DNA of 47,667 nt from CAYNQN01 sp964530525 (GTDB lineage Bacteria > Actinomycetota > Acidimicrobiia > Acidimicrobiales > Acidimicrobilacustridaceae). The DNA lies in NCBI GenBank assembly GCA_964530525.1, contig CAZHBH010000010.1, forward strand, positions 1 to 47,667, in the 5' to 3' direction. Below the pieces are notes generated by a model. The model worked only from the letters and a program-made list of their open reading frames with translations. It searched no databases and was not told where the DNA came from. This document shows positions 31,972 through 39,368 of the stretch, in pieces (the stretch's first letter is position 1; each line of letters opens with the position of its first letter). The translations under genes were made by a program, and so were the position numbers.

Positions 31972-32832
31972 ATGGCCAACGTCACGCCGGCTGAGACCGC
32001 CGCCCCCGAACCAGTTCCGATGATCCCTGGCGTCGCCCGGGCGCTGAGCCCGATGGTGCGCCGGGTGGTGGCCCCCAACCCCGGCTTCATGACCGGCCCT
32101 GGAACGAACACCTACCTCGTGGGGATCGACGAGATCGCAGTCATCGACCCCGGCCCAGAGGACGCATCGCACCTGGATGCGATCTGTGGCTGCGGAGGCG
32201 ACAGGATCCGCTGGATCCTGTGCACCCACACCCACCCCGACCACTCCCCCGGGGCCGCTGCCCTGCGGGAGCGCACGGGGGCGAAGGTGATGGCCTACGG
32301 CTCTCGGGACGGCCTGAAGGTCGACAGCCGCATCGCCGACGGCGACCGCATCGAGGCGACCGAGTTCCGCCTCACGGCCATCCACACCCCCGGTCACGCG
32401 AGCAACCACATCTGCTACCTGCTCGACGGTGAGCGCATGCTCTTCTCGGGCGACCACGTCATGCAGGGTTCCACCGTGGTCATCGCTCCTCCCGATGGCG
32501 ACATGACGGCGTACATCGACTCGCTGCGCCGGGTTCGGGAGCTGCGGCTGTCGTCGATCGCACCTGGTCACGGCCACCTCATCGAGAACCCCGCCGAGGT
32601 GCTCGATCACTACATAGAGCATCGCCTGGAGCGTGAGGCCCAGGTGTACGAGGCTCTCGCAGACGTGGGGACCGCCACCGTCGACGAGATCGTGGAGCAG
32701 GTGTACACCGACGTGCCGGTGGAGCTGCACCCGGTGGCGAGGTACTCCGTGCACGCCCACCTCCTGAAGCTCGCCTCGGAGGGAAGGGTCACCGGCAAGA
32801 CGATCGCCGGGCGTTGGAAGTCCGCCGCCTGA
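31972..32832 (+). CDS. MBL-fold metallohydrolase, LACTB2-like
   Basis: 286 residues. Zinc ligands are visible in CTHTHPDHSPG, TPGHASNHICY, FSGDHVM and IAPGHGHLIENP; the N-terminus carries NPGFMTGPGTNTYLVG. The C-terminal 60 residues form the winged-helix tail of the LACTB2-like group (TVDEIVEQVYTDVPVELHPV, LLKLASEGRV). Relatives act as ribonucleases or hydrolases; the substrate is unknown. TAGGAT (31957-31962) is nine bases before the ATG, giving an almost leaderless transcript. It converges on a second, unrelated-looking MBL gene. Confidence 0.92.
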   Translation: MANVTPAETAAPEPVPMIPGVARALSPMVRRVVAPNPGFMTGPGTNTYLVGIDEIAVIDPGPEDASHLDAICGCGGDRIRWILCTHTHPDHSPGAAALRERTGAKVMAYGSRDGLKVDSRIADGDRIEATEFRLTAIHTPGHASNHICYLLDGERMLFSGDHVMQGSTVVIAPPDGDMTAYIDSLRRVRELRLSSIAPGHGHLIENPAEVLDHYIEHRLEREAQVYEALADVGTATVDEIVEQVYTDVPVELHPVARYSVHAHLLKLASEGRVTGKTIAGRWKSAA

Positions 32833-32889
32833 GGCGCCGCACCTTCCCGATCTGAAGCTGCCGTGGGCTCACCCCGTTGGGCGTGACCG

Positions 32890-34002
32890 TCAGCTGACCA
32901 GGTAGAGCATCTGCCCGTCTTCGACGCGGCGCTCGGCCCGGCCGGCGATCCTCAGGTGCTCGAGGTGGGCATACGCCTCGCTCTCGGCCATCGGGCCCCA
33001 GGAGCGCTTGGCGAACAGGTGCTCGGTGTACCCCTGCACCGTCGCCCAACCGATGTCGTCCGAGATCTCCCGCACCCGTTCAAGTCGCTCGTCGTGGTGG
33101 TCCTTGATCTCTTGCACCCTTCCCGTGAGGTCTTGGAAGGGATGGCCGTGGGCAGGAAGGACCTGACCCACGTTCTGCAACCCGGCGACCCTGTCGAGAG
33201 ACTCGACGTAGGTGGTTATGGGGTCCTCCGCTATCAGGCCCGATATGTGCGGCGTGATGCTGGGCAGCACGTGGTCACCCGACAACAGGACCCCCTCGGC
33301 AGGATCGAAGAGGCAGAGGTGGTCGTTGGTGTGGCCCGGGGTGAACAAGCCCACCCACTCCCTGCCTGCGAGCTTCACCCGTTGAGAGTCGGCTACGCCG
33401 AGGGTCACGGGTGGCACGTAGAGCCACTGCCGGGCCTCGGTCGGGTGGTCCTGCAGGTACTCGACCTGGGCAGGATCCGGGCCCAGCATCTCCCCACCCC
33501 ACGGCGTGGTGCGCTCCAGGTTCTCCCGCAGGCTCTCCAGGCGACCGCGCACCCAGGCATCGGTGTGACGCTCCTCTGCCTCGGGCCCGTCCTCGCCGTC
33601 GGCCAGATCCAGCTCCTCGTCTCCGGAGGTGTCCCACCACAGCTCGAAGCGGTCGGAGGCGACCACCTCGGCGCACGTCTCCTCCACGAGCCGGCCGGCG
33701 CCCCCGAAGTGGTCGGGGTGGGAGTGCGTGATCACCACTGTGTGGACCCGTCGCAACGGGATGCCCGCAGCGGAGAGCCGGTCTTCGAGAGCCCTCCACG
33801 AACGGTCGCCCGGAAGGCCAGGGTCGACCAGGGCAACGCCCCGATCGTCCTCCAGCGCGTAGGTGTTCACGTGCCCCAGGCCTGGCAATTCGATGGGCAG
33901 CTGGAGCCGCAAGATCCCCGGAGCGACCTCGGTGACCTCTTCGGACGCCGGCTCCTGCTCCTGCCGCCTCGGCTTGGTGGAGCTGTCCTCGGCTGCTGAC
34001 AT
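32890..34002 (-). CDS. MBL-fold metallohydrolase (long form)
   Basis: 370 residues, longer than the neighbour because of an acidic insert (SGDEELDLADGEDGPEAEER) and a helical section before the second half. Zinc motifs: VITHSHPDHFGGAG, FTPGHTNDHLCLF, LSGDHVLPS and LPAHGHPFQ. The C-terminal tail (YTEHLFAKRSWGPMAESEAY, HLRIAGRAERR) is a helical wing. The substrate is unknown; glyoxalase II-like thioester hydrolysis or an RNase-like role are both possible. TAGCCT (34009-34014) sits six bases before the ATG, indicating a leaderless start. Not a tandem copy of the convergent MBL gene, because length and tail differ. Confidence 0.9.
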   Translation of the reverse strand: MSAAEDSSTKPRRQEQEPASEEVTEVAPGILRLQLPIELPGLGHVNTYALEDDRGVALVDPGLPGDRSWRALEDRLSAAGIPLRRVHTVVITHSHPDHFGGAGRLVEETCAEVVASDRFELWWDTSGDEELDLADGEDGPEAEERHTDAWVRGRLESLRENLERTTPWGGEMLGPDPAQVEYLQDHPTEARQWLYVPPVTLGVADSQRVKLAGREWVGLFTPGHTNDHLCLFDPAEGVLLSGDHVLPSITPHISGLIAEDPITTYVESLDRVAGLQNVGQVLPAHGHPFQDLTGRVQEIKDHHDERLERVREISDDIGWATVQGYTEHLFAKRSWGPMAESEAYAHLEHLRIAGRAERRVEDGQMLYLVS

Positions 34003-34015
34003 CGGATCAGGCTAC

Positions 34016-34047
34016 CCACGCGCCGGCGGGAACCTGCCGGCGCGTGG
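34016..34047 (-). terminator. Perfect 12-bp hairpin downstream of orn
   Basis: CCACGCGCCGGC and GCCGGCGCGTGG enclose an 8-base loop. It lies 40 bases after the orn stop and directly before the -10 of the next gene, so it ends orn transcription and also overlaps the region where the next promoter's upstream half would be. Confidence 0.75.
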
Positions 34048-34087
34048 CCCGCGGGGAGCTCGACGCGAGCGGGCCCGGGAGCCCGCC

Positions 34088-34645
34088 TCACCCTCCGGGG
34101 GTCGACGAACCTTCCGTTAGCAGGAAGTGGTCCCGGTAGAAGCGCAGCTCGGCGATGCTCTCGCGCACGTCGTCGAGCGCCCTGTGCGCCTCCTTCTTCG
34201 CAGGGGCGTCGGCGAGGATGGCCGGGTTCCACCTGCGGGCGAGCTCTTTGAGGGTGGAGACGTCGACGGAGCGGTAGTGGAGGAACTCCTCGATCTCGGG
34301 CAGGTACTTGACCAGGAACCGCCGGTCGGTGCCTATGGAGTTTCCGCAGAGGGGCACCGTTCGGGGAGACGGGATCGCCTCGCGCAGGAAGGCGAGGGTC
34401 TGTGCCCCCGCCTCCTCGAGGGTGAGGGTGGAGGCCCTGATCTGCTCGGTCAACCCGCTGCGTCGGTGCATCTCGGCGACCACCGGCACCATGGCGTCGA
34501 GCTGCTCGTCGGTGGCGTGGATCACGAGGTCCGGGCCCTCCGCCACCACGTTCAGCTCGTCGTCGGTGACGATGGTGGCGATCTCGACGATCACGTCGAC
34601 CTCAGCGTCGAGCCCCGTCATCTCCAGGTCCATCCAAGCCAGCAC
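34088..34645 (-). CDS. orn: Oligoribonuclease
   Basis: 185 residues, normal length. It degrades two-to-five-base RNA fragments, including pGpG from c-di-GMP breakdown, to mononucleotides. DEDDh exonuclease residues: the pair in WMDLEMTGLD, the third Asp in GNSIGTDRRFL, and HRALDDVRESI near the end. The GTG start is supported by TAGGCT (34652-34657) six bases upstream. Divergent from dut. Confidence 0.96.
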   Translation of the reverse strand: MLAWMDLEMTGLDAEVDVIVEIATIVTDDELNVVAEGPDLVIHATDEQLDAMVPVVAEMHRRSGLTEQIRASTLTLEEAGAQTLAFLREAIPSPRTVPLCGNSIGTDRRFLVKYLPEIEEFLHYRSVDVSTLKELARRWNPAILADAPAKKEAHRALDDVRESIAELRFYRDHFLLTEGSSTPGG

Positions 34646-34709
34646 GCCGGGAGCCTAGGCCAGGGTCACGGACCCTCCGTAGCCCGTTGGCCTGCCTATC
34701 GTCTCGGGC
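34646..34709. promoter_or_regulatory. Divergent leaderless promoters of orn and dut
   Basis: On the - strand TAGGCT (34652-34657) lies six bases before the orn GTG. On the + strand TATCGT (34697-34702) lies seven bases before the dut ATG. Neither gene has a recognisable Shine-Dalgarno site. Confidence 0.6.
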
Positions 34710-35150
34710 ATGCTGCGCGTACCTGTGGTGAAGCTCGACCCCGATCTGCCCCTTCCCAGCTATGCCCGGGAGGGCGATGCCGGCCTCGACCTGGTGGCCA
34801 GGCACGATGCCGAGCTGGCTCCGGCGGGCGGACGCGAGCTGGTCGCCTGCGGCATCGCCATAGCGCTGCCCGATGGCTATGCGGGTTTCGTGCAGCCCCG
34901 CAGCGGTCTGGCGCTCAAGCACGGCGTCACCTGCCTCAACACACCGGGCCTGATCGACTCGGGCTACCGGGGGGAGCTGAAGGTGCTCCTGATCAACACG
35001 GATCCCTCCCACGGCTTCCACGTGAGCCGAGGCGATCGGATCGCCCAGCTGGTGGTGCAGAGGGTCGAGCACGTCGTGCTCGACCCAACCGACGCGCTGG
35101 ACGACTCACACCGCTCCGTCGGGGGCTTCGGCCACACTGATCCGCACTGA
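34710..35150 (+). CDS. dut: dUTP diphosphatase
   Basis: 146 residues, a homotrimeric-type dUTPase that removes dUTP to give dUMP. The five motifs are in order: DAGLDLVA, PRSGLALKHG, GLIDSGYRGELKVLLIN, RGDRIAQLVV, and the C-terminal flap RSVGGFGHT. Position 2 of the flap is Ser-Val rather than the common Gly-x, a minor variation. Leaderless promoter upstream. Confidence 0.96.
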   Translation: MLRVPVVKLDPDLPLPSYAREGDAGLDLVARHDAELAPAGGRELVACGIAIALPDGYAGFVQPRSGLALKHGVTCLNTPGLIDSGYRGELKVLLINTDPSHGFHVSRGDRIAQLVVQRVEHVVLDPTDALDDSHRSVGGFGHTDPH

Positions 35151-35252
35151 CTCCACAGGTGTCGTCTATGCCCGCTGTGCGGACCGGGAACCATCCGCCA
35201 GCTGCCTCCGCAGCGCGGCGCAGCCGACACGGCGCCGTTGATCCGCACTGAC
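35138..35252 (+). repeat. 14-bp direct repeat downstream of dut
   Basis: TGATCCGCACTGAC occurs at 35138-35151 (including the dut stop) and at 35239-35252, just past a short non-coding gap. It suggests a local duplication of the dut 3' end. Confidence 0.55.
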
Positions 35253-35275
35253 CCGGGAGGGTCTCGAAGGCGCGA

Positions 35276-35668
35276 TCAGAGGAGCTTGGAGAAGCGCACG
35301 CTGGGAACCTGAGGGCGCACGTCGAGCTGGTCGACCACGGGTCGCACCAGAGCTTCGAAGCGTGCCAGGGAGGCCGCATCGGGCTCCACCTCGGTGCCGG
35401 AACCGGCCTCCACCACCAGATGGGTGCCCTCCACCGTGAACAGGAACGTGACCTCACCGGCGGGCGCTGCGCCGTCGGGGCGCAGGAGGAGCACCAGCGT
35501 CTCGTCCACCGCGAGGGACAGGTCCTCCACGTCCATGTGAGCCATCCCGAGTCGCTCGCCCAGGCCGTGGGCAGCGGTGCGGGCCACCCTGACGTACAGA
35601 GGATCGGCCGGCAGCACCAGGCGGAGCTGGGACTCCGTCAACTTCTGTCGCTGGGTGGAGGGCGGCAC
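35276..35668 (-). CDS. RsbW-like protein with degenerate ATP-binding (GHKL) site
   Basis: 130 residues. It aligns with the RsbW/SpoIIAB anti-sigma kinase fold: RLVLPADPLYVRVARTAAHG, DVEDLSLAVDETLVLLL, EVTFLFTVEGTHLVVEAGSG. The N-box Asn expected after the Glu (E..xNA) is replaced by Leu, and no D-x-G-x-G box or G2 glycines can be found, so ATP binding and kinase activity look lost. It may act as a pure protein-binding anti-sigma or antagonist partner. The GTG at 35668 is supported by TAGGCT (35676-35681) seven bases before it. A STAS protein and a receiver protein are encoded about 5 kb away. Confidence 0.7.
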   Translation of the reverse strand: MPPSTQRQKLTESQLRLVLPADPLYVRVARTAAHGLGERLGMAHMDVEDLSLAVDETLVLLLRPDGAAPAGEVTFLFTVEGTHLVVEAGSGTEVEPDAASLARFEALVRPVVDQLDVRPQVPSVRFSKLL

Positions 35669-35773
35669 CGCGCCCAGCCTAGGTTGCTCCTTCGAGCAGG
35701 CAGGTGCACACCATCCCCGCAGGGGGCACCACCTGTCGCGCTGCTCGGATCGCGACACGTCAGGGGGAGATCG

Positions 35774-36625
35774 ATGAGCGGATCTGAGGGTGGGGTGCTG
35801 GCCGGAAGGGCGGCGCTCGTGACCGGGGGAGGCAGCGGGATAGGGCTCGCCTGCGCTACCTCCCTGGTGCGCGACGGCGCTTCGGTGACCATCGCCGGGC
35901 GAACCGAGGAGCGGCTGCGCCGCGCCGCCGACGAGCTGACCTCGGTCGCCGCCCAGGGAGCCAGGGTCGCGTGGGCGGTCTGCGACGTGACATCGGAGAC
36001 CGACGTCCGCTCTGCAGTCTCGGCCGCCGAATCGCTCACCGGAGGGTTGCACCTCGTGGTGGCGGGCGCGGGCATGGGTGCGCTCGGACCGATCGTGACC
36101 ACCCCGCTGTCGGACTGGCAGCAGGTGATGGACGTCAACGTCACCGGCACCTTCCTCACGTTCAAGCACGCGGGCGCAGCCGTGGTGCGCAGCGGAGGAG
36201 GGGCGATGGTGGCGATCTCTTCGCTCGCCGGCCTCACCACGCACCGCTTCATGGCTCCCTACTGCGCGAGCAAGGCTGCCATCGACATGCTGGTGCGGGT
36301 GGCCGCCGACGAGTTGGGGCCTGCGGGCGTACGTGTGTGCTCCGTTCTCCCGAGCCTCGTCGACACGGAGCTGGTGTCGATGATCATGGCCGACGAGGCT
36401 GTGGTGGGCGACTACCTGTCGCAGATGCCGGTGAGCCGAGTGGGCCAGGCAGCCGACGTCGCCGCGGCGGTTCGCTACCTGCTCGGGCCGGAATCGGGCT
36501 GGGTGACGGGCGTGAACCTACCGGTCGACGGTGGCCACCACCTCCGCCGGGGTCCGGACTACGAGCCCGCCGTGCGGGCGCTGTTCGGCGATGCCGCCGC
36601 CGACAGCACAGCCTCGCCCGATTGA
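35774..36625 (+). CDS. Short-chain dehydrogenase/reductase
   Basis: 283 residues, classical SDR. Cofactor fold: ALVTGGGSGIGLACATSL with AGRTEER, suggesting NADP preference. Catalytic set: the Ser in MVAISSLAGLTTH, and Tyr and Lys in APYCASKAAIDML. A C-terminal GWVTGVNLPVDGGHH closes the fold. The substrate is unknown. The ATG at 35774 is chosen from GGGGGAGA four bases upstream; an open frame further upstream is opposite the RsbW-like gene and not needed. It converges on whiB. Confidence 0.93.
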   Translation: MSGSEGGVLAGRAALVTGGGSGIGLACATSLVRDGASVTIAGRTEERLRRAADELTSVAAQGARVAWAVCDVTSETDVRSAVSAAESLTGGLHLVVAGAGMGALGPIVTTPLSDWQQVMDVNVTGTFLTFKHAGAAVVRSGGGAMVAISSLAGLTTHRFMAPYCASKAAIDMLVRVAADELGPAGVRVCSVLPSLVDTELVSMIMADEAVVGDYLSQMPVSRVGQAADVAAAVRYLLGPESGWVTGVNLPVDGGHHLRRGPDYEPAVRALFGDAAADSTASPD

Positions 36626-36630
36626 GAGGA

Positions 36631-36647
36631 CCCCCTTCCGGAGGGGG
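36631..36647. terminator. Short hairpin between convergent SDR and whiB genes
   Basis: CCCCCT and AGGGGG enclose TTCCGG-like loop bases directly after the SDR stop. Being nearly symmetrical, it could stop transcription from both sides. Confidence 0.5.
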
Positions 36648-36665
36648 GAGCCGGCGCGGAGCCGA

Positions 36666-36923
36666 TCAGCGAGGCGCCAGGAGCTGCTTGCGCTCCAGCT
36701 CGTTGAGCCCACCCCAGATGCCGTGCGGCTCACGGATCCTGAGGGCGTAGTCGAGGCAGTCCCTGCGGACCACGCACGACCCGCAGATCTCCTTGGCCCT
36801 TCGCTCGCGCTCGACCTTCTCGTCCTTGCGCTCGAACTGCGTGGGCGGGAAGAAGACGGTCGCCTGCGGACCACGGCACGCTGCCTTCACCTGCCAAGAC
36901 TCTTCGACGTGCTGAGCGCTCAC
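36666..36923 (-). CDS. WhiB-family Fe-S transcription factor
   Basis: 85 residues. The four cluster Cys lie in AACRGP, then ICGSCVVRRDC; the GIWGGLNELERKQ turn is the family's sigma-factor-contacting G[VI]WGG motif. WhiB proteins bind [4Fe-4S], respond to O2, NO or redox state, and act with the primary sigma factor. GTG start with GGGGGAGG three bases upstream. Mycobacteria have whiB4 beside a Get3-like pair (Rv3679-Rv3680), and a similar pair lies 1.5 kb away here, but this protein is shorter than WhiB4, so I leave it unnamed. Confidence 0.95.
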   Translation of the reverse strand: MSAQHVEESWQVKAACRGPQATVFFPPTQFERKDEKVERERRAKEICGSCVVRRDCLDYALRIREPHGIWGGLNELERKQLLAPR

Positions 36924-36947
36924 CTGCCTCCCCCTTTCCGGACATCG

Positions 36948-37025
36948 ACCCTAAACCGTCCATCACGGCCTGACAAGGGTCAACATCGAAAAGTGGCCGT
37001 GAACGACAGGTCTATGGTTCACGGC
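36948..37025 (-). promoter_or_regulatory. whiB promoter with upstream inverted repeat
   Basis: On the - strand TTGTCA (36971-36976), a 17-base spacer and TAGGGT (36948-36953) form a promoter whose start would lie about 18 bases before the whiB GTG. Upstream, GCCGTGAAC-N12-GTTCACGGC (36996-37025) is a perfect 9-bp inverted repeat, 20 bases before the -35, the usual place for an activator or redox regulator. Confidence 0.6.
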
Positions 37026-37061
37026 TTCCGAAGCCAGATATGTGCTAGTCAGAGCGCCTTC

Positions 37062-38369
37062 CTACTTGGTCCGGCGCTCCCTGTAGTCGCGGGCCCCGCC
37101 CTCCTCGGGCTCCACCTCGAGCACCAGACCCTCGATGCCAACTACACGCACCCTGTCGAGCTCGCCCACTGGGGTGGCACGGTTGGTGGTGGCCCTCCAA
37201 AGGGCCTCCCTCAGCTGGACGACGCCGTCGGGATCGATGTCTGTCACGGCACGGCCCATCTCACCGATCATCCACTCGCGCCCGATGGTCGGGGTGGAGA
37301 ACCTGGTGCGGACCATCGCCGGCATGCCACCCAAGAAGGCCAGGAGCATGCCCACGAAGGCGGCCACGAGGGTGATCCACGACAGAGCCAGGCCGTCGTA
37401 GATGGTGAAGGCGGCCACGGCGTAGGCCAGGAGACCGACCCCCGTCCAGAACCGCGGCACTCCCGTCTGGACGTCGACGGCCAGGGCGACGAACGCCAGG
37501 CCCACCAGCGCTAGGGCCCACCAGCGCGTCGGGAGCACCGCCAAGCCGTAGGAGCCGAGCACCAGCGAGCCGGCGCCGATGACGCCGGCCACTCCGACGC
37601 CTGCGGTGAAGAGCTCGAAGATGAGCAGACCCAGCCCCACCGACAGGAGCAAGAAGGCGACTGGCGGGCTGGCGACGGTGTGCATGAGCTGGGATAGGAG
37701 CGGGAGCTGGTCGAAGCGCACCTGCGTCAGGGGTTCACGTCGGATCTCGCCGTCGGGCTCGGTCACCTGTCGGCTCTCGACCCCGGGGAGGTTCACGATG
37801 AGGTCGCCGATGGTGGGAGCCACGACGGTGGTGATGCCGAGCTCCGAGGCCTCGGAGTCGTTGGACACCCGGTCGGTCAGGAGGGCCAGACGCTGCGCGT
37901 CGAGGCCCTCGGGATCCCAGGCTGGAGCGCCGCCGATGCGGGTGCCAGGCGCCATTCCCACCTCGTCGGCAGCAGCCGCCAGCAGCGCAGCGGCCCCCGT
38001 GAGCCCCGAACCGCTCGGACCCACCCAGACGTCCACCGGCACGCTGGCCTCCGAGATGGTGCTCAAGAGCCCGGCGAGGTCCTCGTCGGAGACGACCGCA
38101 CCGTCGCTGTCGGTCTGGAGCACGAGGGCCGTGACTCCGGCCGACTCGGCCTCGGCGACCGCGCCCTCGATGAAGTCGACCATCACCGGGTCGAGCAGGC
38201 CCGTGACCTTCACCACGTCCACGATGCTGCCTTGCGCCAGCTCCACATCAACGTCCGGGCTGCCCTGGCCCACCTCCGCAGCGCCGCTCGGGCTCGCCAG
38301 GCCGCCGCCTGCCAGCAGGAGCGCGCCGAGGGCGACGAGGCCGATCGACCAGATGGGTAGTCTGCGCAC
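37062..38369 (-). CDS. NfeD-family membrane protein with degenerate ClpP-class domain
   Basis: 435 residues. Signal peptide (WSIGLVALGALLLAGGGLAS), then a ClpP/crotonase-like region (LVLQTDSDGAVV, VWVGPSGSGLTGAAALLAAA, GMAPGTRIGGAPA), four or five membrane helices from about residue 235, and a C-terminal NfeD OB-fold domain (GRAVTDIDPDGVVQLREALW, VRVVGIEGLVLEVEP). The expected catalytic ASAG Ser is LTGA here, and the NDAxA...Lys region is shortened, so the protease is probably inactive. Relatives work with stomatins in membrane quality control; no stomatin is encoded next door. GTG at 38369 with GGAGGAAA seven bases upstream. Divergent from arsA by 24 bases. Confidence 0.88.
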   Translation of the reverse strand: MRRLPIWSIGLVALGALLLAGGGLASPSGAAEVGQGSPDVDVELAQGSIVDVVKVTGLLDPVMVDFIEGAVAEAESAGVTALVLQTDSDGAVVSDEDLAGLLSTISEASVPVDVWVGPSGSGLTGAAALLAAAADEVGMAPGTRIGGAPAWDPEGLDAQRLALLTDRVSNDSEASELGITTVVAPTIGDLIVNLPGVESRQVTEPDGEIRREPLTQVRFDQLPLLSQLMHTVASPPVAFLLLSVGLGLLIFELFTAGVGVAGVIGAGSLVLGSYGLAVLPTRWWALALVGLAFVALAVDVQTGVPRFWTGVGLLAYAVAAFTIYDGLALSWITLVAAFVGMLLAFLGGMPAMVRTRFSTPTIGREWMIGEMGRAVTDIDPDGVVQLREALWRATTNRATPVGELDRVRVVGIEGLVLEVEPEEGGARDYRERRTK

Positions 38370-38393
38370 CGAGTTTCCTCCGAAGGAGAACGT

Positions 38394-39368
38394 TTGGAGC
38401 CTGCGCAGTTCTTCGCAGAATCTCGCGTCCTCATCGTTGCCGGGAAGGGCGGCGTGGGCAAAACCACGGTCAGCGCCGCCCTGGCGCGGTCTGCCGCCCT
38501 CACCGGCCTCACGACCCTCATAGTCGAGGTGGAGGGCCGCAGCGCTCTGGCCTCGCTGTTCGGGCAGGCACCCTTCGACTACCAGGAGGTCACGCTGGCT
38601 CCCGGGGGCGGGCCCGAGGGCGCTGCCGACGTGAGGGCCCGAACCCTCACGCCCGACGCCGCACTTCTCGAGTACCTCGAGGACCACGGCATGTGGCGCC
38701 TCTCCAAGCGCCTGGTGGGGGCGGGGGCCCTCGACGTGGTGGCGACGGCGGCGCCCGGCGTGAAGGACATCTTGGTCCTCGGCAAGGTCAAGCAGCTCGA
38801 GCGGGGAGCACCCGGGTCGGGCGTGGACCTCATCGTCCTGGACGCGCCGGCGGCCGGCCACGCCATAACGTTCCTGCGCTCAGCCAGGGGGCTGTTGGAT
38901 GCGGTCCGCTCGGGGCCGATCAACACCCAGGCGGCCGACGTGCTCCAGATGCTCACCGATCCGGCACGGTGCCAGGTGGTGCTCGTCACGCTCCCCGAGG
39001 AGACGCCGGTCAACGAGCTGGTCGAGACCGCCTACAGCTTGGAGGAGGACGTCGGGGTGAGCCTGGGGCCCGTAGTGGTGAACGACCTCTACGACTCGGT
39101 GAGCGGGCTCGACACCGATCCCCTGGACGCCGCGAGGGAGGCGGGCATCACGCTCGCACCCGACGAAGCCGATGCCCTGAGAGCCGCCGCCAGGTTCCGA
39201 CTCGACCGCACGGCGCTGCAGGCCGAACAGGTGGACCGGCTGGCCGAGGCGCTCCCGCTCCCCCAGATCCGCCTGCCCCATCGCTTCACGGCAGACCTCG
39301 GCCGCCACGACGTGGAGGTCCTCGCGGCGTCGATCATCGCCGGCGTGAAGGGGCTGGCCGTCACGTGA
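38394..39368 (+). CDS. ArsA/Get3-like ATPase, subunit 1
   Basis: 324 residues. P-loop VAGKGGVGKTTVSAALARSA has the signature Lys of the MinD/ArsA group. LIVLDAPAAGHAITFL is the Switch II region. It lacks an arsenite-binding Cys cluster and a second P-loop. It resembles the actinobacterial anion-transporter-like ATPases such as Rv3679 rather than a true arsenite pump. TTG start with AAGGAG five bases upstream. Its stop overlaps the next ArsA gene by GTGA, so the two are co-translated and probably form a heterodimer, as reported for the mycobacterial pair. Confidence 0.9.
   Translation: MEPAQFFAESRVLIVAGKGGVGKTTVSAALARSAALTGLTTLIVEVEGRSALASLFGQAPFDYQEVTLAPGGGPEGAADVRARTLTPDAALLEYLEDHGMWRLSKRLVGAGALDVVATAAPGVKDILVLGKVKQLERGAPGSGVDLIVLDAPAAGHAITFLRSARGLLDAVRSGPINTQAADVLQMLTDPARCQVVLVTLPEETPVNELVETAYSLEEDVGVSLGPVVVNDLYDSVSGLDTDPLDAAREAGITLAPDEADALRAAARFRLDRTALQAEQVDRLAEALPLPQIRLPHRFTADLGRHDVEVLAASIIAGVKGLAVT

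Noticed and set aside
29403..32111. A 902-codon open frame on the - strand
   Set aside because: It is antisense to a P-type ATPase with all catalytic motifs; its His/Gly-rich content has no recognisable domain.
35138..35252. 14-bp repeat after dut as a mobile-element footprint
   Set aside because: The 87 bases between the copies hold no inverted ends or gene; a small local duplication explains it.
36666..36923. Naming the WhiB protein whiB4
   Set aside because: Only the neighbourhood suggests it. The protein is shorter and its sequence does not single out that subtype.
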